Below, piece after piece: positions 1-12,587 of a stretch of 64,000 nt of DNA (position 1 is its first letter; each line of letters starts with the position of its first letter). The notes under the pieces are model-generated. The model was not told the DNA's origin, did no database searches, and saw nothing but the letters and a program-made list of their open reading frames with translations. The position numbers and the translations under genes are program-made. Source of the DNA: Cordilura impudica (lineage: Eukaryota; Arthropoda; Insecta; Diptera; Scathophagidae); the NCBI GenBank assembly GCA_963682025.1, contig OY821519.1, positions 2,884,501 to 2,948,500 on the forward strand, given 5' to 3'.

Positions 1-30
1 ATATATATATATATATATACATATATATAT
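1..30. repeat. (AT)n microsatellite
   Basis: Alternating AT/TA dinucleotides at the window edge with one interruption. No function assigned. Confidence 0.8.
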
Positions 31-1831
31 TTAATTGCAAAACTCAAAAGAAGAGAATTACTGAATTGGTAAAAAAAAAATAAACACGAAAAAAATCAAA
101 AATAATCAACACACGGTCAAGTGCAATAGAGAAGACGAGAGAAAATTTAATGATTTATTTAAAATAACATTTTGTTAAGTGATTATGAATTGCAATAAAT
201 TAAACATTGAATTTTATAAATAAGAAGAAATCATTTAAACAAAAAGCGAAAAGATCGACGTCATCGATAAACACGGCGAAAAAATAATTAAATATCCAAA
301 AGAATAAAAAAAAAGAGTCTACTCTAACTGATCTGATCTTTACCTTTTTGCTCTCACAAACAAGTTTCAAAGGCGAATACCAACGGCGAATTAATCTATG
401 AAATGACATTCTCTCTCTCTCAGATACATCTCTATTGGTGTGTGTGGGGTGCTCATTTACTCTCTACTGCTCAATTCACTAACGAAGTCGCCCGATTTGA
501 CTTGCTTCAACTTCAGGCACCGTGGCTCGAGAGTGGCACGCATGCAACCAACCACCTCGATTGACATTAGTTTGAGATAGTCAGCGCGCGATACAACCAC
601 TTGGATTAATTTCGCTTGAAAGCATTTCCAACATATTGTCGCTAACGTAAAACGTCCACGCGTTCCACCGAACCAAACACAAATAATCACCACGGTAATT
701 GATCGCCGGACTGACTGGCTAAAACGAGTTTGTGTATGCGTACGCAGCGAAAACTTTTTTCTTACTAATGATCGCTACGTCTAAAACCGCATTGTTAAAT
801 GTCCTGCTAAATCTATTTCTTTAAATTGCCTCTAGAATCAAAACGATAAATTCGCAAACACCACCACAATACAGTCTCTCTCTCTCTTAAGTTTTACGTG
901 CACGAAATTTAAAAAAAAAATCAATTGTTCATCATTCACATTAAAAAGAAAAATTTAAAAAAAAAAATAAAATAAAAGTTCATACAGTGCCTAAAAATAG
1001 CAAGAAAAAATCAATCAAATCGTTTAAGTCCTCAAAAAGAAATTCGATTTAACAAAAAAAAAAAAGATAAATATTACAAAAATCACTACAAAATAAAAGT
1101 ATTAAAGAAGAAGAAAAAGAGGAAGAAAAAAATTCAAATTAAATAAATTTGTGTGAATAAAGTGTATACACGTATACAAATACATACATACATCCATTTG
1201 AATGTTCATCATACATACATAAAAATGTTTATTGAAAAAAAATTTATGAATGAATTAGAAAAAAGCGAGAAACAAAACAACAAAGAAAAATCAAAATCAA
1301 ATGTATAAAACAAAAAAAAAAAAAAACAAAATAAATAAATAAAAATAAAAATAAATGATGTTATAATAATATTTAAACACAAATTTGCTTAAATTATACA
1401 TTATATTTATCATCATTATCATCATTTCGAATTACATACAAACAAAATAAAATAAAATAAACATACTTGTGAACTATGTGAACGTTCTTGTAGTACATGT
1501 ATACAAATTACAATAACAACAACAACAACAACACATACATATGTATGAATGTATATGTATATATCTTAGAAAAAAAAAACAACAGCGGCATATTCAACCA
1601 TCTGTCATTTCCTGTCTGGATTTGTGTGGATTATTACAACTTGAAAACTAAAAAAATATTATTATTATTATATGAGCCTACCTACGGTTTGTTGGTTCGA
1701 TTCAATTTGATTTTATTTAAATCATAGAGTAATTTACCACAAATACACAATATACATATAAAAGGGATACCACTTATACATTTGATTTGTTTGATTGGAG
1801 TTTTGGATTGCTTTGTAAAAACAATGTAAGT
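31..1831 (+). promoter_or_regulatory. candidate promoter / noncoding 5' exon of sty
   Basis: No coding ORF is credible here. The stretch is A-rich on the + strand, as many fly 5' UTRs are, and contains the only long moderately GC-rich block of the first 2 kb (about 455..760). It has GAGA-factor-like CT tracts at about 411..421 and 874..887. A textbook splice donor, GTAAGT, lies at 1826..1831. sty at 44.9 kb needs an upstream exon because its coding exon starts at a strong acceptor, and this block is the most leader-like sequence upstream. That link is inference; the real first exon could lie outside the window or elsewhere in 1..44.7 kb. Confidence 0.25.
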
Positions 1832-2994
1832 TTTACACCAACATTTTCATTAAAATTACCTTTTTTATTGAGTATGTACTATATACATATATAATAATTT
1901 TTTTTTTTTTTAACTCATGTATAATTTGGAATTACATTCTAACATTAATGTACTTACAAAATTAAATCAAATTTTTAACGTTTTTTTTTTCACTTTTGGC
2001 GAAACTGTTTCTAACTTGCCTGTTTAGTTTTTATAGAAGTTTTTCATATATAGGGAGGGGATAGATACATTTTTTATAGATAAATAACTTTACATATGTA
2101 CATTTTCACTAATGCTCAAAATGGAGAATAACACGCTTTGTTAAAAACATTTTTTGTTTATGATCAATTATTGAATATGTCGCTCAATGAATTAGAGCAT
2201 CTTAAAATTATCATCACTGTCTCATTGACTGTGTCTGTAACGCTAGATACGCGTTGATCGTATAAATGGTTTATAAACTCGACAAAAAAGAATATAAATG
2301 ATTTATGAACTCGATAAAACTAAAACATGATATCGGGAGACTTTGTTGCCTTGCAACCAACTAATTTGGAAATCAGTTCAAAAAAATAGGGTTGTCAGTT
2401 ACAAGTGTTGAAAGTTCAGAAACCATGGGCCATAGTGGAAATCGTACCGCAAAGATTCGAATACGATCAGAACATATCTACCAATCATGGGCATCGCCAA
2501 AAAGAAAAAATTCTCTCAGCTACCACCGAGTGGCAGAAAAAAGTGATAAGTTGCAGCATAAATGTTTGATGTGGATTACAAGTTTAACTTTACCGTTAAA
2601 AATACCGAATGACATTCAAACATTTTTTGCAGTCTTCTAATCAGGAAGCACTCGAAACATTGAAATATATTTATAAGGTTTCATTGTGGTTGACCGCAAG
2701 TGAAAAACGAATCAGTGAACAAGTATTTTTCAAAACGAGGATAAGCATATTCATAATGGAAATTATGTGGCAGCTCTTCAGGCAAAATAATTTTCTGGTC
2801 CGAATTTCGATTTTCAAGTCCTCAAATGTTCAACAACTAAGACTTTTTGGGCAAAAATGTTAATTACTAATTTAAAAAAAATTCAGAAAAAGGAGCTCCG
2901 AAACCTGGATACATTGGGAATTCAATTAAAAAGTGTCCTCAGTAGACTCACTTTCAAACAAAAATATTAGAATTTATTTAATATATTTATATAT

Positions 2995-3346
2995 ACTAGC
3001 AGATTCCAGCGCTCGAAATTCGAGTGCAATTTCTATGCACCTTTATTGTTCAACTTAGCAAATTCAGAAACCAACACATTTATGATTTATTATTATTGTG
3101 AATGAATATAACAAACTGATTAACAAACACATTAACGAATTTAATAAAACACACATAGCATATGTATAATTATATGTATGTGGTAGTAGCAACTTTAAAT
3201 GCAATTTGCTCAAAATAAAGGAAAAAAATTTAAAATCTGTAAATCTGGTGAACAGCTAAAAAGAAATACCTTTCAAATAATATACATTTGATCAAAATCG
3301 GGATAATATCGGTCACAAGAAATCGCCTAGCCTATTAATATTATAA
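2995..3346 (+). repeat. ~370-bp interspersed repeat, copy 1
   Basis: Begins TACTAGCAGATTCCAGC, has a palindrome around CTCGAAATTCGAG, and ends at AATCGCCTAGCCTATTAATA. The same 5' and 3' blocks recur at 5562..5929 (minus), 12207..12587 (plus) and 55797..56103 (plus), which defines a dispersed non-coding family. Copies end at consistent points, so it is a mobile unit and not a random duplication. No long TIRs are visible; a non-autonomous Helitron is possible but unproven. Confidence 0.7.
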
Positions 3347-4799
3347 ATATATATATATTTTTTTTTGTATTTCAATGACTAAATTTATCCACATTATTGA
3401 TTTGCACAACTGCAAAAGTGTCTAAAAAAAACTGAGGGAGTTATTTAGTTATTTTTATCAATGCTTCAGAGATTCTTGGTAATTTCTATTACATTTTTAA
3501 GTTGTTCTCTGAAATTATTGTTGTTGGAATGTGTTACATACAAATGTATTAGGACAGATATGCGATTAAAGTTAAACGGGAAATTTCTAATTAGTGAAAA
3601 TACAACCTACTCTATTTCAATTATATTTTTACGTTTCCGTAACTACGAGGGTTGTTTATGAAGTCTTGACATCCACAGAATAAATTAATAAATTAATAAA
3701 TTCAATAAAACCACTGTAAAATGTATTTTATGCTTTCAGTAGGTAGACTTTTCAACAAAAATAAATCACAGCCCAGATCTTTCGGAAAGACAAATATTAT
3801 TTGAGATTCAGAATTGCTAAGCTTTTTTCTTATCAGCTTTGTAAGCCAAATTGAAATTTCAAAAAGTCAACGAATAGCAGATCTGATTCTTTGTAAGATG
3901 TTTATAATTATATTCGGCCAATTAATGGATGATTTAAAGTTTTTGTTAAAAATAAACAAAATAACTTACAACAAAGTAAAATGGCACCATTAACAATTCA
4001 TTCATTGACGTCGACAAAATAACAAAAAAAAATAAAAAATAAATAAAATAAAAACTAAAAGAAATAATAATAATAATAATAAAGTCAAAACAGAAAGGGG
4101 CACTAAAAGAATTCACGAAAAAGTATTTCACGTATAAAAGAACGAACGAACGTAGAACGCTTACAATGTCATCAAAATGAAATATGTATTTAATGCATAA
4201 TGAAAATAAAGTTTATTATGATGTTGATGATGCATATGCCGACTATTGCCGTCATAGTTTTTTTTCGTTTTATTTTATTTCTAAGGACAGACACTAAGAA
4301 AAAAAAACCAAACTAACGAAAAACATCAACTATAAAAATTGAAATTCATACACTATCATACATACATTTGTATGTATGGACTTTAATATTATAATAATTA
4401 TAGTGGATTGGCGAAAAAAATTATACGTATTTAGTAAATTAATGCATACATACTCGTACTCGTATGTAAATAAATTCACTCGAAGAATTCTGTTGAAGGA
4501 ATTCACCGCAAATACACACAATTTACCTTAAACAAGTAAGAGTGTAAAATTTGGCTATACTGAATCTTTGATACCACCTTGATTTTACGTTTACTTATTG
4601 TACTATTTATAACCAATTTAAACAAAATATTTGAGGAAGTAAACAAACACGCTGAATTATTTTTTGAGGTGTCTCTATGTCTCTATTTATTGTAGGTTAT
4701 ATCTTAGAACAATAATGCCTCATTTACTCCATTTTAAATACCAACCTGCTCGAAATAATAACAAACAATACTATCGTAATTTTGCCCAAGCAAATGGTT

Positions 4800-4955
4800 T
4801 ATTTTATGAATTAGCGTGATTTTAACAGACACCCAAAGATACAGACGCTATCTCAAATTGATTTTTACAACGACCAAGAATATATATACTTTAGATGTGT
4901 TACAAACGGATTGACAAACTGATCGACCCTCTCTATGTCCAGTGGTGTGATGGGT
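4800..4955 (-). repeat. Helentron/DINE-like fragment
   Basis: The reverse complement carries the AAGTATATATATTCTTGGTC-type block found in the 5' part of the second Helentron-like family (compare 41960..42000). Truncated and diverged. Confidence 0.4.
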
Positions 4956-5021
4956 TAATAAATGGAATGTCAAAAACTTTTCTTAATATTATTAAAAAAA
5001 ATATATAAAAGTATACTAATA

Positions 5022-5562
5022 ACTAGTAAGAAAATTATAGTCGGTCTAGACCGATTATACGATACCATAATTGGATATAGAAAATAAGTATTAATCAAAT
5101 TTGAGTGGCATTGTTATAAGTCTTTTGCCTTCAGATATGAAAAAGTTCATATCGGATGCTACATTTATAAGGGGACTAAGTCGAAAAATGGACCGATCCC
5201 CCCATATTTGGTAAAGTAACTTAATTTGCAATAAAAAAAAATGCAAACCTAATTTGAGAAAAATCTGTGCAATATTTTTGTTGTTGATAGGTTTAAGTGA
5301 AGATTGGGAATCAGCTTCACATTGGGGCTATGACTAAGAATTGTCCTATAGAGTTTTACCGAATTCATATTTGCGACCTGTAGTTTAATTACGAGGATTA
5401 CATGGACACACAGACGGACGGACGTACAGACGGACATCGCTAAATCGAATCAGAAAGTGATTCTGAGTCGATCGTTATAATAAAAGATGGGTCTAGGTCG
5501 AATATTTTTGGTACTTACAAACATCGGCTCAAAATCATTATACCCTGACCACTTTGTGGTAT
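5022..5562 (-). mobile_element. Helentron/DINE-like element, family 1, partial
   Basis: On the minus strand it starts near the TATACCC..GTGGT end and finishes with the hairpin GTCGGTCTAGACCGA followed by ATAATTTTCTTACT, the 3' end shared by all family-1 copies in the window. It includes the GTCCGTC repeat tract and the 'GATGAACTTTTTCATATC' block. The body is shorter than at 35170..35915, so there are internal losses. Non-coding. Confidence 0.65.
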
Positions 5563-5929
5563 CTATAATATTATTAGGCTAGGCGATTTCTTGTGACCGA
5601 TGTTTTGTTCTACCGTTTTATCCCGATTTTGACAAAACGTATATTATTTGAAAGGTATTTCTTTTTAGCGGTTTTGCAGATTTACAGATTTTTAAATTTT
5701 TTCCTTTATTTTGAGTAAATTGCATTTAAAGTTGCTACTAACACATACATAAAATTAAACAATGCTATGTGTGTGTTTATTAAATTTGTTAATGTGTTTG
5801 TGATAAAAATGAGTTTGTTTTTTTTTTTGTGTTGATTTGTGAATTGGATATAATTGATTAGCATATTTAATGAAAAAATAAATTTTCTAGAATTTGCACT
5901 CATATTTCGAGGGCTGGAATCTGCTAGTA
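5562..5929 (-). repeat. ~370-bp interspersed repeat, copy 2
   Basis: Reverse-strand copy of the family described at 2995..3346, abutting the Helentron-like element at its 3' end. Apparent ORFs in it are repeat-derived. Confidence 0.7.
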
Positions 5930-6767
5930 GTGTATAATTTGCTATCATTTAGCAAGTAAATATTTTACATGAAATTCTTCTGTGTTGGGGAAAATTTTAA
6001 TTTTTCATTATGTTTGTATACATAAAAATTTTTAATCCTAATGATATCCGTCTGCCTATTTAAATCACTATCACGCCCTCAATAGGTGAGAGGGCTTGCA
6101 TGTTTACATTCCAAATGATATTCCAATTATGCTGAAAGTATTTTTAAAAGCAGTTTGGTATTTCAAATAAGTTATGTCTATATACTAAGTCAAAATGTAC
6201 GGGTGAATATAAGAAAATACCTCGAAACGATCTACATATATACAATTTTGCATTTTGGTACAATTTCATTTATAAATAAGAGGCGAATACAAACAATGAA
6301 CAGTTGTTATCGACTAAATATTTTTAATCCTAAAAGATTTGTCTCCTCTGTCATTATTTAAAAATTGTTTTAAATTGAAAGACATTTCATAATTTCTGAT
6401 ATACAAGGAAGAGATTCAAAAATAAAATTGGAAATGGTGTAGAATTATTATTGATGAAAAATGTCTTTATTTGTTCCTAATCTATATATTAACATGCAAA
6501 GAAAAAAAATTATTCCCTTTTTACGCAAAATGCAGGCACGGATGAGTGTGAAATTTGGCATATAGCTCTTATGGAGCAGAGGCGGAGAATGATAAAAATA
6601 TATTAAATAAAATAAAATAAAATATTTATAATTCGTTACAGCCTGTTAACGCGAATGATTTAAATTGTACATCACACGCCCTGTGTTGAATTGTGAGCCT
6701 TTAGGCTCATTTAAATATTTATAAATTTTTTTGTATATATATAGATTTAAAAAACATTGAAAGAAAA

Positions 6768-6834
6768 ACATTGAATGAAAAAATAATATTTCCTAGAATT
6801 TGCACTCGAATTTCGAGTGCTGGGCTATACTAGT
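6768..6834 (-). repeat. 5' end fragment of the ~370-bp repeat
   Basis: Reverse-strand match to the first ~70 bases of the family, including the CTCGAATTTCGAG palindrome. The rest of the unit is missing or unrecognisable. Confidence 0.55.
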
Positions 6835-7520
6835 GAAACTATGATATTTAAAAATCTTTTGAATTTCTTTATTATTCGCTTAAAATACTTTAGGGGCCAA
6901 ACAATAATATTTGAACTTAACATTCTTAACCCTTAACGAACACAGACAAGCTTTTCGGCACTTATAATTGTCGAGGCAAGAGATAGGCAAATATGTCTTA
7001 AAGTAATTTGTAGAGGAAGGTTGGGCAGTACATCTCCTCTGGTCCCACTAGTGCGTAAATAGGACAAGCAGCCCTCAACATTAGTAAGAAATTTAAGGGC
7101 CAAGTTTGTGTGAATTTCGAACTGTCCACACGACTCCAACATGTGTCTGCCTGTCGGTTGAAACGAAATAAAACTCTGTCTTAGAATTTGAAGCAATGCA
7201 TTCTTTCTTTTTTTTCTGTTTATCGATAACAATCAATTAAAAAAGACGTACGTGTTGATGTTTCAGTTTGTAATTTTTCCAGAAGTTGTATTTATCGAAA
7301 TTAAGTTATGGACAAGCAAAATTATGAGCCCATAGAAATTATAATTAGGTGCAAAATACTAATCCGCCAAAAAGTCTAATAAACAACTTTTTTGGGAGTA
7401 TGATCTCAGAGCAACAGCGCTCATCTTTCGATCTCTTTGAATTATGCATCCATATTAGTCAATATGTATGACTGCACAAATATTTTTTGCTTTCAACTCA
7501 TGCCGACATTTCCCATACAT

Positions 7521-8481
7521 TCGGCCTTATTATGAGTGTCGTTGTCGTATTTGGGCAGTTGTCGTAGTCGTTGTCGTGTTAATATTTTTTGGTATCATGT
7601 AAAATTTACGACAACGATATTTTATTTTTTTTTGTGATATAATTAGATTGGCGGTAGCTCCAGATAGTCATAATGCCAGGTTATACGACATATGGATCCC
7701 TACACAACCTATGCCTTCGCAAGCCAGGTTGGGGAGAGCCATTTGATTTCAATCTTCAAAGCTATCAAAACGATCGGTTATGTAACATAATAACAACCAT
7801 CGAAACATGTTATCCCTCGACCGGAAATAAAAGAAACGACGAAAACGACATTTATTCGATGAAACGTGAATTACTGCAGAAAGCATGAACTTAGGTACAT
7901 AACCCAACTTCATGCCAAGCAGCAACCACGAGGCTCACAAAACAAAAAACCGTAACGTTTTGCCCTTTACCCGGAGGATTGACGCGACGAAAACGATGTT
8001 CATTCATTGAAAAGCAAACTACTAATGAACGACATTTTAGTAATAGATTACAAATAACAGATTGTTTCATAACTCTCACAAGTTTAAATAATTATGAATA
8101 ACCAGGTCATAGAAACTGTCAAAAGACAGCTGTTTTTGGCGGTATTAACAATATTAATTTATAAAAACATAAAACAAAATGTTAAGTGTTGTCACTTTTT
8201 CATCTTCTGAAGACGAAGAGGATTATACTACGGTTGAATATATAATATTATGCGAAGGCTTTTTTCTACAATTTAAAAATTTTTAAAAATTAAAAAATTA
8301 AAAATTATTGTTATTATTAAATTTTCTGTTGTAAATCCATTTTAAATTTTTTTTAGCTTGTCGTGAACAAAAACTTTAACGACAATTTTTATAATATTTC
8401 ACATTTAAACACGCCACTCATGGTACCGAAAATTGAAATATAATTGCTAACGGTGTTGCATTTTGTCGTTTATAAGGCCGA
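7521..8481. repeat. repeat unit bounded by short inverted CGGCCTTAT ends
   Basis: Left end CGGCCTTATTATGA and right end (reverse complement) CGGCCTTATAAACG, both flanked by ATT. The interior (7690..7960) resembles 40480..40650 inside the 3.1-kb Helentron-like element: CCTACACAACC, then ATAACCGGAAA-like, then CAGCAACCACGA in the same order. The 71-residue frame at 7673..7888 falls inside that repeat and is not treated as a gene. Confidence 0.4.
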
Positions 8482-8565
8482 TTATGCTCAAATTTTCCTG
8501 AATTCATAAAAATTGCTAAACATTATTAGAGAATTTACTCTTAAAATTCATAAAATTGCTTTTAA

Positions 8566-8935
8566 AATGACCTAGTATAAGTTGTAGTTGTAGGCATGGC
8601 TGAATAAATCACTTTTCAATAATGGCTGAATAATTTTCAATTTTCAGAATTTTGAATAGACCCTCAATATCTGAAGTTATCGGCAAAAAAAGGTTTTTTC
8701 AACACTTCACGGACTAAAATAGTTTTAACTATATCAGTTTTTAAACGATGTAAAATTTTTTAACGGTTTCAGAAAGACGAATAGTTAAGTTTTGCAAATA
8801 TATATAATTGTTTATACTTTTTTTTGCCGATAACTTCAGATTTTAGGGTCTATTAAAAATTCTCATAATTGAAAAGGGAGTTAGTAAACCAGGCCTACAA
8901 CTTGGACTAAATAGTTACTAAGCGATCAAATAGTA
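8566..8935. repeat. imperfect foldback (inverted-repeat) element
   Basis: The left arm (about 8566..8700) and right arm (about 8815..8935) are imperfect reverse complements, with the best block AATAGACCCT(C/A)AAATCTGAAGTTATCGGC. The arms flank a ~110-base centre. MITE-like; no target duplication was identified. Confidence 0.5.
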
Positions 8936-9967
8936 TATTTAGTAAAACGAATTTGATATTTAAATTTAAATTTTCAACAATAATTTCGATATTAAATTCT
9001 ATTGAGACAATTTTACATTATTTTTAACGGATCGTATAAAGAAAAACTGCGATCTCATTTTTTAGGATATAAAAATTTCTAAAAATTTATTTAAGTATTT
9101 CTACCAATCAGTTCATGTTAATATGCATATCAAATAAAAGAGGACAATTCCTAAAAACTAAAGCAATTTGTTGTGTACATTTTTTAGAACGAAAAATTTT
9201 AAATAATGTCCTTTAAAAATATTATAATTTCATACCCTTGAGCATTTCCAATATATATTTCTCATCAGAATATGTAAAAAAATACACTATTCGAAAAAAG
9301 TGCAAATAAAACGCGACATTTTTTGTCAGAAAAGAAAACGGCATAATATTAAAAAAAATCATTTTTTTTTAATGATAAAGCAATCAAGGTTAGAAAAATA
9401 CTGGACAGTATTTGTTGGACTTGAACAAGACCATATACATTTGAAACTAGAGATCGTATATAGAAAACTGTGTACTCAGTTTTCCTACTCTTGATCTTTT
9501 CTCCTCTGTTAAAGGATATAAAAATAATCAATCTAGGTATCAAATTAAAGACGATCTCTGGAAATTAAAATTATTTTTATTTTGATTTATTGGGACGCTA
9601 CATTTTTGAAAAAGTACTTTAAAATGTAAATCGTTTCAGATTTAGAACAATCGATAGAAAAATAAAAAAAATATTTTATTTTTACTATAATTAAAACAGG
9701 AAAGGGCAATTCGTGTAACAAAAAAAATTAAAATTAATTTTAAAAAAATAAATTGATATCATATTTTCAGATAAAAAAAAAAGGATTTTTCTAAAACAAA
9801 TGATTTTGGAAAAAAAATGAGTATAAATTCTCAAAAATAACCAGCAGCAATCTCTTTGTGATCTTTGAACTCATTTTCACAAAAACTTGACATTGTGGAA
9901 TTATTTGGAATGCTGATATTCTCTAGAATAAAGTTAGAGAAATAAAAAAATTTTAAAATATAACTAA

Positions 9968-10694
9968 CTAGCTGAACCCGGTGTGCTTCGCTACCCCCCA
10001 TCGTTATAAAATGAAATAAAATAAAAAAAAATATTTATACATTAACAAAATATTATTTATTTAATTTAGAATTAATTATTGCACTAACAACTTTATATAG
10101 TCAAGGGCTTAGTAGAAGTTATTATGGATTTTAATTTTTCTAAAAAGGGCGTGGTCCCGCCCAGTTTTCTTGTAGTAATATTTCTATTAATTTCAATACG
10201 ATATATACCAAATATCATCGCCGTAGGTTAAAAAATGGCCGAGATATGACGATTTTTAATTTTGGGTTGTATGGGCGCCCCTTTGCCCACTAACAACTTT
10301 ATATAGTTAAGGACTTATTATTTCACAAAAATATCCTTTTGTGAAAATTTCATGACGATCCTTCCAGTAGTTTAGAAGATATTACAATTTTTTTGTTTTT
10401 CTAAAAAGGGGCGTGGTCCCGCCCACTTTTCTTCTGGTATGTATTTCTATTCATGCCAATACCATATGTACCAAATATGACCGCTGTAGGTCAAAAAATT
10501 TCCGAGATATGACGGTTTCAAATTTTGGGTTATATGGGCGTGGCGTGGGCGTGTCCAATCAAAACTTTATATAGCTTATTATTCCTTCCAGAGTCAAGGT
10601 AACACGCTCTGAAAATTTCAGGAAGATCGGTTCAGGGGTTTGGCCTCCTATAAAGCACAAACACACATTCATTTTTATATACATATATAGATAG
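9968..10694 (+). repeat. GGGCGTGG-rich dispersed repeat
   Basis: Starts CTAGCTGAACCCGGTGTGCT and contains two internal repeats of a 'AAAAAGGGCGTGGTCCCGCC' module followed by an ATATGACGGTTT-like block. It ends with GGAAGATCGGTT, a CTCCTATAAAGCAC block and AT dinucleotides. Non-coding interspersed repeat; I could not assign a class. Confidence 0.55.
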
Positions 10695-10869
10695 ATTGAA
10701 AGCAGATTAATTATAATTTAAGGTAAAATACGGCGAAAAAGGGGGGATTTGGTAATCAAAAAATGTATGGCTACCTTACTTGTAGATAAAAAGTGTATAA
10801 AACTTTAGGTAAATACATATTACAAAAAAAGTATTTTGTATAGCAAACATTTTAGTGGTATAAGTAAGT

Positions 10870-11326
10870 ATCTGTTTTAAAAAAGGGGGCGGTGAAGTGG
10901 GCGTGGTTCATAGTTATATGGCGACGTTAACAGTACTAAGAGCAATATATACCAAATAAAAAAAATCCGTTGGAAGGAACAAATTTGTACAGAGAACAAA
11001 AAGTTTAAAACTTTCAAACAAAATTTGGCGTGAAAAGGGGGCGTGAAAGGGGCGTGTCATAAGAAATGTTTATTTCTACCTCGCCTGGAGTATAATGTGT
11101 ATACAATTTGAAGTAAATCTGTTAAAAACTATATGGGAGCAATTACATAATTTTAAAAAAGTGGGCGTAAAAGTGGGCGTGGTCGAAAAAAGTACCCTAT
11201 TAATCATGCCAGAGTCCCAGTTTAATGCTGTGAAAATTTCAGGAAGATCGGTCCAGAAGTTTGGTCTCCTATAAGCTACAAACAAACAAATAAACAAACA
11301 CACATTCCATTTTATATATACAGATA
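10870..11326 (+). repeat. second, 5'-truncated copy of the GGGCGTGG repeat
   Basis: Carries further GGGCGTGG motifs and the same 3' terminus as the preceding copy (GGAAGATCGGTCCAGAAGTT, CTCCTATAAGCTAC, then TATATATACAGATA). The 122-residue minus-strand frame here is inside repeat DNA and is not called. Confidence 0.5.
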
Positions 11327-11762
11327 AGAGAGTATGAGAGGAGAAATACGAACACGTTTGCAAGGAATTTCCAGACCTTTTATCACCTATTGAAAGAACT
11401 AGTTTTAGGAGTTTAAATAACATAACAGAACATTTTTTAGGCAATAGAAAAGCTTAAAACTACAAAGAAATCGTCCGCAACATCGTGTGTTCTCCCTTTC
11501 GGTGAAATGGGTGGAAATATGTCACTGAATATACACTTTTTTAGATAGACTCTTTCATTTGATACCCATATAGATCATAGCTGATGGGTAGAAATATTTA
11601 AATAAATTTTTTGAAAGTTCTATATCCTTAAAAATGTTCAAACAACTATAAACAATTTCAAACAATTATAAGAGTAATATAACTATAATTGCAATGTTTA
11701 ATCTATTCACTTAACACGTCTGATTAAAAATGTTCATAGATTAATTATGATTTAATAATCTA

Positions 11763-12170
11763 ACCCAAAAAAAACAAAGTTTTTATTAAAACTCGAGACT
11801 ATTTTAAAATTAACCTGTGGTCACAACAAGTCTATGGACATAGTTTCAGATCGATCGGATGAGGTGAAATGGGGTTAAATTCACTCCGTGACTGTGCGTG
11901 ACTGTGCGTGCCTGTGCGTGACTGAGTCAAAGTTAATCTTTTTTCACAGCAAGTGTATGTACCAAGTTTCAGATCGATCGGATGAGGGGAAATGACATTT
12001 AGATCAATCCGTGACTGTGCGTGACCATGCGTGACTGTGCGTGACTTCCCCAAAATTAATCTGTAGTCACAACAACACTATGGGCCAAGTTTCAGATCAA
12101 TTGGATAAGGGGGAATGGGGTTGCCCCACGACAGACAGAGAGATTGAGTTAAAAGAAAGAGTTTAAAAAT
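11763..12170. repeat. tandem-repeat element with CAGATCGATCGGATGAGG units
   Basis: About three degenerate ~115-base units, each with an AAGTTTCAGATCGATCGGAT block and runs of GTGACTGTGC. It ends with GACAGACAGAGAGA. The same structure occurs inverted at 41071..41580 with matching outer sequences (AAAACAAAGTTTTTATTAAA and ACAGACAGAGAG), so it is a dispersed element with internal tandem repeats. Confidence 0.6.
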
Positions 12171-12206
12171 ATAATGCTTTTTTCTTCTCTTTCACACAGT
12201 TATTAT

Positions 12207-12587
12207 TACTAGCAAATTCCAGCCCTCGAAATTTGAGTGCAAATTCTAGGAAATTTTATTTTTTCATTAAATAAAAACCCTAAAGGTATGCTAATCAATT
12301 ATAGCCAATTCGAGAATCAACACAAAAAAAAAAACAAAATCATTTTTATTACAAACGCATTAACAAATTTAATAAACACACACATAGCATTATATAATTT
12401 TATGTATGTGTTAGTAGCAACTTTAATTGCAATTAAAATAAAGGAAAAAAAATTAAAAATCTGTAAAACTGCAAATAGGCTTAAAAGAAATACCTCTCAA
12501 ATAATATACGTTTGGTCAAAATCGGGATAAAACGGTAGAACAAAACATCGGTCACAAGAAATCGCCTAGACTATTAATATTATAGAT
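12207..12587 (+). repeat. ~370-bp interspersed repeat, copy 3
   Basis: Full-length copy of the family at 2995..3346, with both conserved ends. The frame at 12237..12530 is repeat-derived. Confidence 0.7.

Noticed and set aside
2392..2863. Two overlapping ORFs that could be a decayed protein gene
   Set aside because: The frames change repeatedly and I could not match any segment to a known family; too weak to call.
6926..6945. TTAACCCTTAAC as a piggyBac end
   Set aside because: No matching inverted GGGTTAA end found within a sensible distance.
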